A DNA stretch of 64,000 bases from Luethyella okanaganae (GTDB lineage: Bacteria; Actinomycetota; Actinomycetes; Actinomycetales; Microbacteriaceae), in NCBI RefSeq assembly GCF_042660285.1, contig NZ_JBHSTP010000003.1, positions 496,001 to 560,000 of the forward strand. Reading direction: 5' to 3'. The translations under genes and the position numbers were made by a program. This document shows, in pieces, positions 26,601-41,600 of this stretch (position 1 is its first letter; each line of letters begins with the position of its first letter). The notes beneath the pieces are model-generated. The model was given only the letters and a program-made list of their open reading frames with translations. It did no database searches and was not told the DNA's origin.

Positions 26601-29600
26601 CTCGGTCGGATTCACGATCTCCATCGCGACGAGCGACCGTGACACCGAGTCGGAGCTCGGCGGGTCCGTGAACACCACCGGTGCGGTATTGGTGGAGGCC
26701 GACGCCCGCAACGTGGTCTCGGCCGACACGCCCGGCGTCGCCGTCGGCCTCGCCGCCATTGCCGCCATGATCCCGATCGCCACGGTCTCGGGGCACACGA
26801 CAGCGACCGTGAGCGGGACGATCGCCGGCTCGTCGAGTGTCGCCGTGCACGCTATCGCCGAGAACCGGGCGAAGGCCGACGTCCTGGTGATCGGGATCTC
26901 GGGGCTCGGCGTCAACGTGGCCGTCGCCGTCGCCGAGATCTCGGCCGGAGCCGACGTCACCGCCGTCGTCACGGCCGGCGCCTCGATCACCTCGAGCGGC
27001 GCCGTCACCGTGCTCGCCGAGCTGAAGGGTCCAAACCTCCGCAACGAGGCCATCGCGGGGGGCCTGAACGTCGCAGCCGCACTCTTCGCCAGCGGGGCCG
27101 TCTTCGCCGCCCAAGCCGTGGTCGCAGGGGCGGTCAAAGCCCACCTCGACGGCAACGTCACGAGCTCGGCCTCGGTGCTGGTCAAGGCCAAGGGCGCCAA
27201 CTATGCATCGACCGACCTCGTCGTGGTCGCCGGCGCCGGACTCGCGGGCATCGCCGTCAGCGTCGCAGACGCGCAGGTGCGCTCCACCGCCGTCGTGGAG
27301 GCCCGCTCCACCGACGCCGATGACGACCAGTCGATCGTCAGCAACGGATCGATCGGCTTCGTGGCCGAGTCGGCGAACACCGCCGCCACCTCGACCGGCA
27401 TGGGCGCAGGCGGCGCGCTCTTCGGCGTCAGCGTCTCGGTGCCGACCGCGCTCGTCGCCGGCGCGACCACCGCCTCCGTGCAGGGAGACCTCACCGCGGG
27501 CGCAGCAGGGGTCACCGTCTCCGCGATGAGCCACAACACGGCGACGACCGAGGTGGTCATCGTCTCGATCGGCGGCCTCGGCGCCGTCGCCGTGAACGTC
27601 GCAGCAGCAGAGATCGCCGCCGCCGCCGCGACCGACGCGCTCGTGCTGGCCGGCTCCGTGGTGAGCGCGCCCGGTGGAGCGGTTCTCCTCACGGCCACCT
27701 CCACGAACTCGGCGACGGCCACGACCACCGCCATCGGCGCCGGACTCGGCGCCAGCGTGAGCATCCAGCGGAGCACGGCGATCGTCGCCGGTGGCACGAA
27801 GGCCTTCTTCGACGGTGCCATCCCGAGCACCGGCACGAAGACCGCGAGCCTCACCGTGCAGGCACGCGGCCGCAACCAGGCGGTCAGCGACACCGACGTC
27901 GTCACGGTCTCGCTCGGCCTCTCGGGCACCGCGGTCGTCTCCGAGGCAGAGGTGAGCGGCGACACCGTCGCCGTCGTCGACACGAACGCCTCCATCAACG
28001 TCTCGGGCGCCGTCTCGATCGACTCGCAGCTCACCACCGGCGGCAACGGCCAGCAGAACTACGCGCTCGCGAAGGTCTATGGCGGATCGTTCGGCGGCAT
28101 CTCCGCCGGCCTCGTCATCGCCACTGCGACGATCACGGGCGACGTCATCGCGAAGCTCAACGGCGTGATCGCCGGTTCGGGCTCCGTCGCCGTCAACGCC
28201 GACTCCGTCATGCTGGCCGACGCCGACAGCACCTTCGTCAGCATCGGCGCGCTCACCCTTTCGGGTACCTCCACGATCGCCGACGTCGCGGCCGACACGA
28301 TCGCCGGGGGCGATGGCGGCACCGCGAACACCTCTGGCGCGCTCATCGTCACGGCGGACTCGAGCTACACGGCGATCTCAGAGTCCGACGGGCCCACGAT
28401 CGGCCTCTTCACGATCGACGTCAAGCTACCGAAGGCCCGCGTGAGCGGCGCGACTCGCGCCACCTACCTCGGCCAGCTCACGAACGGCACCTCGGCGACG
28501 GCGGCGGCGAACTCGCACAACACCGCGACGGCGGATGCCTCCGAGATCATCGCCGTCGGCATCCTGGCGGCATCCGTCGCCTACGCGCTCGCCGAGGTCA
28601 CCGCGACGACCGAGGCGGGCATCGGCGGCGCGACCGTCGGATCCGGTGCCGTGACGGTGAGTGCGACCTCGGACGACGATGCGACCGCAGCAGCCGGAGG
28701 CGGCGTCGGAGGCGGCCTCACCATTGCGCTCCTGCAGCCCGATGCGCAGGTGCTCGGCATCACGCGTGCGTTCGTCGGCAACGGCAAGACCGTCACCGCC
28801 GGTTCGCTGAACATCACAGCGACCGCCACTCCCGACGCCGAGGCCGAGGCGAAGATGGTGGGCATCTCGGCCCTCGCCGGCGTGCTCGTCGCCGGCCCGC
28901 TGGCGAAGGTCGGCGGCACGACCGAGGTGTACATCGGCTTCGACGAGACCGTCACGCTCGGGTCGGGCGCCGCGGTGCTCACCGCGAACCGCGTAGCCAA
29001 CGCGACGGCTTCGGCCACGAACTTCTCGCTCTCGCCGATCAGCATCTCCTTCGTCGACCTCGAGTCGACGACAGAGGGCACCATCGCCGCGCACATCGAC
29101 GACCGGGCGGATGTCTCCGCCGGCAGCGTCGCTCTCACGGCGGGCGGCACGAGCACCCCGTCGGTCGAGAGCAAGGCCGTGCAGGTCACGATCATCGGCG
29201 TCTCGGGAGCCCAGGTCCGCGCGACCGATACCACGACGGTCGCGAGCTGGATCGGTCCGGCCGAAGGAGTCACCGCTGCAGACGGCAGCGACCCGACGAA
29301 CGTGACGACCTCCGGCACGGGTATCACGGTCACCGCCTCGTATACATCCAAGCCGTATGCCTCGTCGGTCGCGGCCGGATTCAGCATCGGCTTCTCAGGC
29401 GCCGTCGTGAAGGCGACCGCGACGTCGACGCCGACTGTGCTCGCCTACCTCGGCGACCAGGCGCAGGCGATCGCCGGCGGCGGCGGCGCCGTGCGACTCG
29501 AGGCCGCGGCGATCGCCACCGCGATCGCGGATGCAGCCGGCTTCGGCGCGTCCCTCGGCGTCGGCGTCGGCATCACCTCGACGAAGGCGGACCTCCGCCC

Positions 29601-32600
29601 GACCGTCCGAGCATTCACTGTCGGCGGCGGAACGTTGAGTGGGGCCGTCGTCATGCTGCTCGCCCGGGCGAACGCCGATCTGAACGGCGTGGCTGTCGCA
29701 CCGACGTACACCTACAACACGGTCATCGGCGACGCGACCCCGACCGTCGTCGCGCCGGCCTTCGCCCGGGTCTCGCTCGGCTCCGTCGCCTTGATCGCCG
29801 GCATCGCGGGCGGCTCGGCGGAAGCGATCAACTCGCCGACCGTGAAGGCGGTCGTCGGCTTCGGCACCGCCGTCACCGCGACCGGTTCCCTGAACGTCGT
29901 CGCCCGCTCGTTCGGCGACTCGCAGGTCGACGGCTTCGCCCTCGCCGCCGGCCTCGGTGCCGGCATCGGCGTCGTGAGCGGGACCGCGACCTCCGGCGGC
30001 GGTGTGAACGCAGAGTTCAACGGCACCTCCGGCACCATCGGGACAGCGAACGTGCTGAGTGCGGTCGCCGTCAAGGCCCTCGCTCAGGGTCGTGGATTCA
30101 GCGGGGCGCTCGGTGTCGCCGTGACCGTCGGCAACCAGACCGTCACCGTGAACCCGACCGTCAACACGCTCGTCGGCGGCTCGCTCATCGGAAGCGGCCC
30201 AGTGGTCGTGAAGTCGGATGTCCGCACCTCCGCCATCGCCGAGTACCGTGCCCTGCAGCTGGCCGCATTCGCGGCCGCGGGCACGGCGAACATCAACGCC
30301 ACGGACTCCTCGAACATCCGCACCGCGGTCACGGGCACCGGAACGGTGCGGAGCACCGGATCCAACGCCTCCGTGCTTGCCTGGCACAACTTCGACGGCA
30401 CGAGGTTCCTCTCCGAGAACCTCGTGGATGCCTCGGTGAAGCAGGTCTCCGCCTCGCTGCTCCTTGCCATCGGCACCGCTTCGCTGCACGCTGTCGCACA
30501 GGCGACGACGAAGGCCGAGGTCGAGGCGGGTGCGACCCTCGCGGCACCGAACGGCGTCGTGAGCCTCCAGGCGCTCTCGGGCAACTACGCGGAGTCCTAC
30601 TATCAGCGCACAGCAGGCGCCCTCATCAGCATCGCGCCGAGTTCGAACCCGAGTGCGACGGCTTCCGGCACCACGCAGGCGAACCTCCTCGGCCACGTTC
30701 GCGTGTTCGACGGCGTGAACTATCTGAGCGGCGCGACCACCCTGACCGTGCTCGCGCAGGCCAACGACATCGCCACAGCGGGCATCAAGAACATCGGCGG
30801 CGGCGCGATCACGATCGCCGACTCCGATTCGACCGCCCAGGGAACGCCGGGTGTCACGGCGACGCTCGGCGGCGCGACATCCGTCATCATCGTCAACGGC
30901 CACATCACCGCGACCTCCACGAGCTCGAACGACGCCGACGCGAGCACGTACAGCGCGACCGGTGGCATCCTGAACGTGTCGACCTTCAAGGCACGCGCAT
31001 CGATGACCCCGACAGCGAGCGCGCTCATCACCGGCGGCGCCTCGATCACGGCAAACGGAACGGTGACGCTGAAAGCCTCGTCGAACCCGCCGCTTCCGGC
31101 CGCCTCGGACGGCACGTTCGACGCTGTCAACGGGGTCGACGGCGCGACGCACTCCATCACGTTCAGCTCGACGCACAACGCCACCGCCGGAGACGTCGTC
31201 ACCTACAACACCCTTGGACAGCCGACCATCTCGGGCCTGACACCCGGCCGCCAGTACGCGGTGATCGTCATGGACGGCGACACCGTGCAACTCGGCGTCG
31301 TGTTCAGCAGCTCGAACGTGGACACCGCGAAGGACATCATCGACTTCGGACTCCGCAAGCACCTGCTGAACACCGGCGACGTGCTGCTCTACCAGCTGGT
31401 GAGCGGCAACCCGCTGAGCGCGATCGGTGGGTTGTCGGCCGGCACCCTCTACGAGGTCTTCACGGTCGACGACTACAAGATCAAGCTCCGCCCCATCGGC
31501 TTCACCACGGTAACCGACACGGTGAACGCGAGTGCTGTCGACAATGGCACGCACGTCATCGGGGGCTCGAGCGGATTCGGCAATGGCGACTACGTCAGCT
31601 ACCACGCGCTGGCGCCGCTCGCGACGTTCAGCAGAGGGCAGGTCAACACGTTCTGGAACGACGGCGCCAAGCAGTGGCAGCCGACCGTCGGCAGCAACAC
31701 GAACAACATCTCTTTCGCCGTCGACGCCGATCACAACGACAGCTTCGACGACATCGGCCTCGCCAGCGGCGAACTCGTGCTCTACGCGTCCAGCGGAGCG
31801 GCGATCGGCGGCCTCGTGAACGGTGTCTACTACTGGGTGATCCGCAAGTCGGGCAGCAGCTATCAGCTGGCCGACAGCAAGTGCCACGCGACGGGACTCG
31901 CCGCGGACTGCGGCGGCTCGGCTCAGTCGATCGTGCCGATCGTGCTGAACCCCGCGACATCCGGCCCACTCGTCGTGCACTCCCTGACCAGGGCGAACAA
32001 TGCGCCGATCAACGGGCTCGTCGACGGCAACGGCTACTTCGTCGTCGGATGCCCAGCGGGCGGGTGCGACGCGGCCGGCTACCAGCTGTCGAACTCGAAC
32101 GGTGGCCCCGCGATCCTCATCACGCATAGCGCGACGACGATCGACGGCATCGGATTCTCGTTCACCGGCGGACCCCACCAGCTCCGCACGGAGGGCATCA
32201 ACCTCACGAGCCAGGGTGCGACGGTGCAGCAGCTCGTCTTCGCCATCGCACCCGTCGCGGGGCCGGCGCCGAAGAGCGAGAAGCTCGACGGCATCGGACA
32301 GGCGATCCCGTTCTCGGCGGTCGGCGGCGATCAGATCGTCTCGGCCTCGGCCACCGGCGGCGGAGGAGGCGCGATCAGCGTCTCCACGGCGAAGTCGTGG
32401 GCGGTCTCGAAGGCCACCGTCTCGGCCATGGTCGGCGCGAACGCCCAGGTCACGGCCGACGCGATCGTCATCACCACAGACGGGCACTCCGACGCGAAGA
32501 CCGTCTCCTCCAACGACAGCGGCGGCCTCATCTCGGTGAACGGCGCCGAGGCCGAGACCGACGTCTACCTGAGCAGCACCGTCATCGTGGCATCCGGCGC

Positions 32601-35600
32601 GGTCCTCACCTCGGTCCACGACACCTCGGTGATCGCGAACGGCTCCCTGCACCCGATCATCATCGCCTCCTCGGGATCGGGTGGCCTTTTCGCCGGTGGC
32701 AGCGGCGGCGAGACCGCGCGGCTCGACTACGTGACGCTTGCCGACGTCGATGGAGCCATCTCAGCCGGCGACCACGCCACGGTCGAGGCGCACACCAGCA
32801 TCTTCGGGTACGCGGCGGGCACCGCCGACGTCGGCGGCCTCGGGGTCAACGCCGACACCTACACCGACTTCCACGTCGGCGACGGCGCATCCAAGACCTG
32901 GAGTGGCACCGCGTACAACCTCTGGGGCGCCTCGGCGTCGACGCTCGCCGACATCGCCGGCGACGTCACCGGCCGCTTCGTCGCCCTCAACGCGGTCGTC
33001 GACCCCGTCAGCATCGAAGCCCGCTCCGACACGCACGCCACCGCCTTCGGCGCGAACTCCGACGCCGAGACCTACGTCCACATCTTGGGCGCCGCGCTCG
33101 TCACCCTGCGCGGCACCGCCAAGATCAACGGGCAGGTCGCGACGCTCCTGAACGCCGAGTACCGCAATTACAACGTCATCGCCCACGCACACGCGGGCTG
33201 TGGATGCTTCGGCGGCGACACCGACGGCGATGCGACCATCGACGTCGACACCACCGCGAAGGTCGACGGCCTGCCCGGCTCCGTCATCCGCACCGCCGAC
33301 CTGACGGTGGCCGTGAACCAGAAGGCGACCTCCGGAAGCTTCAACCGCGACGACTCGCGGTCGGGCGGATTCCTCGACTTCGGCAATGCCTCGGAGCACG
33401 GCGCCTCGACCGTGAAGCGGCAGATCTTCTGGGAGGTCCGCGTCATCATGCTCGGCGAGCCGAGTCCGTGGCTCGAGATCGACGCGAGCGGCACGATCAC
33501 GAAGATCGTGAACGTGAAGGTCTGCAACGACACGGGCATGACGAGCTGCTTCGAGGACAACCCCGTCACCGGCGTGCACACGCAGGGCACGCTCACCGGC
33601 GGCACCTTCTATGTCGATGACATCGTCTACGATCGCGGTGCGAACGCGCGCTTCCTCGCCAACGATCTCACCGGGGTCTGCGGGGCCAACGGCGGCGGCT
33701 GCGCACCCCTCGGCGACATCTGGGGCCGCGGCGGCGTCTTCGAGTTCCAGCAGACCTGGGACTTCGTGAAGCTCGTCAACGCCTCCCACTACAACATGGT
33801 CACGAACATCATCGATGTCGTGAACACGCTGAACTCGCCGCTCATCGACATCCGTGTCGATCACATCCCCGCTGGCACGGGCACGAACACCCCTGGCCTC
33901 GATTCGGGTGCGCCCGCACCGTCGTTCGACTTCGACATCGGGTACAAGTTCCCGCCGACGCTCGTGCTGATCACCAACACGTGCGCGTTCACCTGCCCGG
34001 TGCAGAATCCGTTCATCCGGCTCGACGACTACGTCGAGAACCCGATCGGCACGACGCGCATCGCCAACGCGTCGGGCGACATCCTCTCGGGCCCCGGCAA
34101 CGAGCTCATCCGCACGAACGTGCTCGACCTCGATGCCCCGCGCGGGAACATCGGCCACCAGAGCCCAACCCACGCCAACCCCGACCTCGAGCGCAACCCG
34201 ATCATGGTCGAGCTCGTGAAGTTCATCCATCCCGACCCCGCGTTCTGCCAGGACCTCGGACTCGGTGCCGCGCCGTGCCTCTACGACGTCGTCGTCACGG
34301 TCGACGCAGGCGCGGACGCGGTGCTCGACCTCACGGTCTTCCGTCGCACCGACGAGGCGCTCGGCAACGCGATCACCGTCGTGATCGACCACGTCAACGC
34401 GGGCGACGACGTCGACCTGGTGCTGAACGACAGCAAGGCAGGCGACGACGTGGGCTCGCTCACGCTCGTCGAGGTCGAGCTGTACAACCCCGGCACGCCG
34501 TACTATCACTTCACGTTCCCGAACACGTACAATCCGGCGCTCACCGACGGTGGTCCGCTCTCGCCGTGCCCCGGCGGCGCCTGCGGCAACGGCTCCGGCA
34601 CATACGAGACGCATTTCCGGCCGGACGGCTCGAACCCGAGCCTCGCGCACATCCTCCGCGCCCTCGGCACCGACAACGACGGTGAGATCGACTCGAGGTA
34701 CGACTTCACCGCCGTACGCGCGGGCGACGACATCGACATCTGCCACGTGACGACCGGCGGCGAGGAGCCGAAGACCTGCTTCACGACGCAGATCGACAGC
34801 GGATCGCACGCGGTGACGGCCGATGCGACGCCGGACACGACGATCGACATCGTCATCGACACGGATGTCGCGTGGAGCGGCGGAAGCCCGATCGCGTCGC
34901 CCGTCGACGACCCAGGCATGGCCGTGAACGTGCGCCAGATCTTCATCCGCACCAATGGTGACATCACCGCCACCGAGCTCGTGGGCGACCTGCTCGTCGG
35001 CCACATCCACTCGACGAACGGAGACGTGACGCTGCACTCGCCGATGCGGATCCTCGACGCAGACGGCCGCCCCACGATCGACGTCACCGGCGTCAACATC
35101 ACGATGTACGCGGGGGAGGACGGCGGCGTCGGCGGCATCGGCCTTCCGACCGACTTCCTCGAGATCAACACCTCGGTACTCGACCCGACGTGGGACGACG
35201 TGTCCGACGGCGTGCTGAAGGCGTACGACACGGCGTCCGACGACGAGCTGACCCTCGGCATCTTCATCGACGAGCTGACCGGTGATCTGCCGCTCTCCGA
35301 GGTCTTCACCGCGGGCAGCGCGTCGCTCGCCACCGGCAACGTCTCGGTGCGCGCCACGGCCGGTTCGGTGCTCAACGCCCGCCTCGACGACGGCGACGAC
35401 ATCCGTGGCCAGGCGGTCGACATCGACGCGAACGGCGGCTCCATCGGCCTGCAGTCGAAGGACGTCATGATCGACTCCGGTCGTGCGCCTCCGTTCGAGT
35501 GCGTCAACCTCAATTGCGGCAACAACCTGAACGGCACCTCAGACGCGGCCCTCTCGACCGCCGGTGACGACGTGGCCCTCGAAGCCACGCAGGGCATCTA

Positions 35601-38600
35601 CCTCACCGAGACGGACGCCTATCTGCGCCTCGTTCTGGCGCACTCCCTCACGGGGAGCATCCGGCTGACGGTCCGCGAGACCGGCCAGACCGACGAGGAC
35701 CTCTACCTGGTCAAGGACGGCACCGCCCGCTTCGCCGAGTCGAACACGCGGGGGCCGAACAGCGACGCCGACGCCCCGCGCGTCATCGCGAACGCCACGA
35801 TCCTCGCCGAGCAGGGCAGTGTCGAGCTCCGAGTCGGCGACGATGTCACCCTGCACCAGAGCTCGCAGATCCTCGCCGATCTCTCGATCGACATCCGCGG
35901 CGACTTCGGCAACGACGACACGAACGGCACGCTCGCCGACCCGAGCGACGAGTTCGGCACGAGCATGATCCTCCGCGGACGCATCATCGCCGACTGCGTG
36001 CTGACCCCTGGCGGTCCTGGCGACGAGCCGATGGGCGCATGCGCCCCGTCGACGGCCAACCCGGTGGCAGGCCGCCAGACGAACGTCTGGGGCGGAAGCG
36101 ACGTCGACCTCATCGACCTCGGCGACCCGAGCGGCCTCGACCTCGCGCAGACGACGAACGCAGCGCTCAACAAGGAGCAGCTGGGCGATCCGGGCTACAT
36201 CTTCCTCGGCTCCAAGACGACGATCCACGGCAACGCGACACTCGCCTCGAGCACCGCCGACGGCGAGGACCGCGTCACGGTCTGGTACCTGCAGTCGATG
36301 AACGTCGTGACGAGCCCGACGGGTCTGCAGACCGGCATCGGCGCCGGCCACACCCTGAACCTCGACGGCCAGGGCGAGAGCGACCACTACGCCGTGTACA
36401 CGAATGGCAGCCACGGCAACATCCGCAACTACGTCGTCAACGTGCTCGACACGGGCGCACCGGACGCGGGTGTCGACGAGCTCGCGATCTACGGGTACGA
36501 CAACCTCGCCGCGGCCTACAACGGATACCTGCCGGGCACCACGACGAACGCCGCGGCCGACGACATCTTCCTGCTGCGGGCACTGAAGTGCATCGACAAC
36601 GAGAGCCCGTTCGCGTTGAGCGCCGACGTGCCGAGCGGATGCCTCACCCCCACCGAGATCGCGAACCACCCGGCGTTCGTGGCACTCCTCGCCGGCTCCG
36701 GAGCGGCAGACGGCGGTATCGGCAGCTACCGCGATCGCATCGCGGGCAACGAGCCGAGCGCGCTCGTGCAGCGCATCAACTACGACACCTCCATCAACGG
36801 CCGCATCACGGTCTTCGGTCAGGGCGGCAACGACGCCTTCTACGTCGACGACACGACGGCGACGATCACGCTCGACGGCGGGGCGGGCAACGACACCTTC
36901 CAGATCGGCCAGATCTTCGGCACCCAGCGCGACGGGCAGTCGGCGCCGGATGGCGGCGCACTGCTGCCGGCCGACACCTTCCCGTCGCTCGTGCCCACCA
37001 GCCGCGGCTGGCTGAGCCCGGGCACGCACGCGCCGCTGCTCGCGACAGGCGGCACCGGCAACGACCGGTTCACCGTCTACTCGAACCAGGCCGAGATCCA
37101 GCTGAACGGCGACGACCACAACGATCTGTTCGTCGTACGGGCCTTCGCGATCGCCGCGGTCTGCGACACGAACGCCGACCAGACTCCCGGCTGCACGCTG
37201 AGCGATGTCGACTACCGCCCGGCGAACGGCGTGTTCCCGACCGTCAACGGCTCCCGCCTGAACACCGTCGGCGGCGTGACGGCCATGTTCGGCAGCTGCG
37301 AGCTCGGCGGAGGGGCGTGGCGGTTCGACAACGACGGCGACGGTGTCTGCAACAACGCCGATGCCCACATCACCTACCACCACGCGACCGGATCGAACAT
37401 CGACCTCGACAACGCCATGTGGGAGGACGACGTCATCCCGCTCGACGCGAATGGCATAGCGGTGCCCGTGATCGGCCTCGGGTTCTCGACCTCACGCCCC
37501 CTCGACATCCGCGCCGGCGGCGGCGAGGACGAGGTGCAGTACAACGTGAACGCCCCCGTGAACGTCGACGGCGGCACCGGCTTCGACAAGCTCGTGATCC
37601 TCGGTACCGAGTTCGCCGACGACTTCGCGATCACCGACAAAGCCATCTACGGCGGTGGCCTGAACGTGAAGTACGCGACGATCGAGATCGTAGAGATCGA
37701 CGGGCTTGAGGGCGACGACCAGTTCTTCGTGCAGTCGACGGCGTACGGCGTGGCCTATCGGGTCATCGGCGGACTCGGCTCCGACCTCATCAGCGTCACG
37801 GGCGACGTCACGGCCGACATCGTCACGCGCGAGCTCGAGGGCCTGTCGGGGGCTGTCGACCACATCGTGACCGCACCGAACGACCCCGGCTACGACGGGT
37901 TGCCGACCGACGGCGTGCCCTACAACCTCGCGACCGGCGAGGGCGGCATCGTCGTCATTCGCGAGCACATCGGCGGCACCGCGGTGCGCGAGGGTGCTGC
38001 GGGTACCGCCGTCATCAAGAGCTACGACTATTACACCGTCGAACTCGCCGTGAAGCCCACTGCGAACGTCTACGTCACCGTCTCAGCGGCCCGGTCGCCC
38101 TCGCAGGAGGCGAACGGCGCCGATCTGAACCCCGAGCCGCTCGTCGACGGCATCGGCGACACCGTCTGGCTCTGCATCGGAACGAGCGACAGCCAGTGCG
38201 ACGAGTTCGGCGAGTTCCAGCGGCACAAGATCGTCAACGGCGTCGTCGTCGACGAGGCCGGACGCGCGGTCGTGCTCACCTTCACCACGGTCGGCGACGA
38301 CTGGAAGACCCCGCAGCGCGTCTACCTGTGGGCGGTCGACGATCCGCGCGCCGAGGGCGACCGCGTCGTGGTCATCCAGCACTCGGTGCTCAGCGAAGAC
38401 CTCCGCTTCGACGGGGCCGCCGTACGTCAGGTGAACGCCCTCGTCTACGACAACGACACCCCGGGCGTGTACGCGGTGCCCGTGACCCCAGGCGGAAGCG
38501 CTCTCGACGGTCGCACCATCGTGATCGAGGGAAGCGCCGCGACCGAGCGCACCGACGACATCCTGCTCTCCCTCGCGAAGCAGCCCGCAGCCGGCGACAC

Positions 38601-41600
38601 CATCTGGGTCAGGATCTGGATGGACGCCGACAGCCAACGTCTCATCACCCTCGACTTCTCTGCGATTCCCGCGGACCGTTGGCAGCAGTTCTCCGACGGC
38701 GAAGGCGGCACCTACTACGCGGTGAGCTTCGACCACGACGACTGGGGCGTCCCGCTCCGCATCATCGTGCACGCCCGAAACAACTCCGACCCTGGCGACC
38801 CGCTGACCGCCGTCATCAACTACCAGCTCGACACACTGCTCACGGCGCCTGCGGCGGCATCCGCCTACCCTTTCCCGAACCTCCGCAGCGCGTCGCAGCG
38901 CACCGACGTGCTCGTCTACGACGACGAGACCCCGAACGTCGTGAGCCTCCCGACGGGCACCGACACCGTCGTCATCAGGTGCGGCGACGTGGCCTGCACG
39001 ATTCCGGGCGGCACCGACGGCTACACGATCCGGCTCACCAAGGCGCCGAACGGCATCGTCACGATCGCCCTGATCACCGACGGCCTCGTCGACGTGGTCT
39101 CGGTCGACGGAGTCTCGGTCACCCCGGCCGGCTACCAGCTCGTCGGTGGCGACATCCCGAGCCGCCGATTCCTCGGCAACCTGAGCTTCGCGGGCACCAC
39201 CGTCTCCCGTGCGAACGGCAGCGACCTCGGCAGCTTCGTCGACGAGGGCTTCGTCGCCGGCCAGCGCATCCGCATCTCCTCCTGTGGCGTGACCGTCTAC
39301 ACGATCGTGAGCGTCGGCCCCGACGGCAAGACGCTCGCGCTGGACGCGTCCGTCGGGGCGTGCGGCTCGGGCACAGGTGCGGGCATCAACCTCCTCGCCC
39401 GCTCGGGCAGCTGGGACGGCACCGCGACGACCGAGCTCGCCGGCGGCGCCTGGCGCCTCATGCGCCCGCTCTCGGGCAGCTGGCTCGCCGACGGGTTCCT
39501 CGAGGGCCAGTGGGTCGAGATCTGCCAGGGCGGCACCTGCGTCCGCGCGAAGATCGCGGTGATCCGCGGCGACAACGCGGGCCACGACGAGAAGCTCGAG
39601 CTCCGAACGTTCGGCCTCTCGGGCGACTCGCTCGCCGCGTTCGCCTCTGGCGGCCAGTTCAGCGTCGTGCGCATCGCCGCAGTCGTCACCTTCGTCGCGG
39701 CCGGCGACGACTATGCCACCGAGAAGCACATCGAACTGGCAGCGGATGTCGCGTACGACCAGCCGATCCAGCGTCATGGCGTCAAGATCTTCCCCGCCTC
39801 GACGCACCTCGTCTCCAAGCTCCGCGGCCCGCTCGCCGTCGAGGGCGGCGTCACCGGCGCCGACCGTTCGCTCGAACTCGGACTGAAGCTGCCGGGCGAG
39901 CAGGACGGCCCGCTCTTCGCGATCGCGACGCAGGCGCCCGAGACCAAGCAGATCGACATGTTGAACATTTACAACGACTCGAGCCAGGCGCACGGCCGCG
40001 GGGTCATGAACAGCACCTCGCTCGCAGGTTTCGGCATGGCGAAGAACCTCGACTTCGGGGCGAGCTATGGCGGGGCCGAAGGCCAGACCTTCGGTGAGCC
40101 GCAGGTCTTCCCCGGCGGCATCAGCTATGGCACCGTCCAGTTCGTCGACGGTCAGTTCGTGACGAACGGCGCGAAGTCCTCGATCGAGATCTTCAACCTC
40201 ATGCTCGGCGCAGGCAACGACCGCCTCGACATCCAGGGAACGCTGCAGCCGGATGACGCGGTGAAACTCACGGGCACTGTCGTGCTCGCGCCATCCGCCG
40301 GCCAATTCGGCTCCACCCATCGGCTCAGCCGGCCGACGCCGTTCGACTGGAAGGCGCAGGGCTTCCTCGTCGGCATGCCCGTGACGATCAGCGGCATGAC
40401 GGGGGTCTGGAAGGTCGTCGGCTTCGGTGACGACGACCCGGGCGACACGACCGACAACACCGTCGTGTACCTGCAGCTCCTGAGCGGCGCGGCGGCGACC
40501 GGCACATCGCTCCGCACGATCATCGGCGCCGACGTGCCCGTGACCGTGAGCACCCCGGTCGTCATAACGCCGAACATCGAGGGCGACGGCGGCACGGTCA
40601 CCCGCTCCACCGGCGGCTGGGCCGACGACGGGTTCGTCGTCGGGCAGCTCGTGATGATCCAGGGCCTCACCGGCCAGTGGCGCCTCATGGAAATCTCTGC
40701 CGACGGCAAGACGCTCACCCTTCGCCGCGGCGACGTCATCGCAGCTCCGGCGACCGGTGAACGGACCGTCTTCGTCCCCGGCCCGCACGGCGGCATCACG
40801 GCCGTGCACGGTGGCGGCAACTCGCCCGTGCTGAACTCCTTCGACATGCTGCGCTCGCTGCCGGGCGCCGGCGCCCCGGCCGGCACGGCGCTCGTGCTGA
40901 CTCGCCTCGACGGTCTGCCGTGGGGTCTGACGCCGTTCCTCGCGGGCAGCGGCTACGTCGCCGGCAACCCCTACGGCAACGGTCCGCAGCATGTGCGGCT
41001 CGCGGGCGAGAGCTTCACGCGTATGATCCTCGGCTTCGGCAACGCGCCGTGCCCGTACGCCGATCCGTTCCCGCACTGCGGCGACGGCGCGGTCGTGCAC
41101 CTCTCAGGCCCGATCTACGCCGGTCCGCTCGGCACGGTCGCAACGACGGTGTACGTGGCGAAGCCGGTCGAGGTCGCCGCCACCGCGCCGATCCAGGTGC
41201 GCACAGACTCCCTCGTGCGCGCCGACGGCGGCTCGTTCATCGCCGACGGCTTCACGGTCGGCATGCAGGTGCGTATTTCGGGCATGCCGAGCACGTACAC
41301 GATCAAGGAGCTCACCGCCTCGACCATGATGTTCTGGAACGTCGCATTCCAGCCCACCGTGTCGCTGAACACCGCGGGGTTAGCGGTCTGGAGCGCGCCG
41401 CAGTTCACCGTCACCGGGTACGACCCGACGCGTGATGGCGGCCTCCGCATCGGTGGCGACGTCATCACGGTCTGCAACCTTGTGAACCCGATCGACGGCA
41501 TCGCCTGCGATGTCGAGCAGACGGCCGGCCCGGGCTCGCCGCTCGTCGTCTACGGCGATACCTCCCAGGACGGGGTCTGGTACTCGGGGCATCCGTACGA

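Noticed and set aside
15487..33360. CRISPR array or DNA-level satellite within the giant gene
   Set aside because: Repeats are degenerate at DNA level and follow protein strands; there are no identical short repeats with unique spacers.
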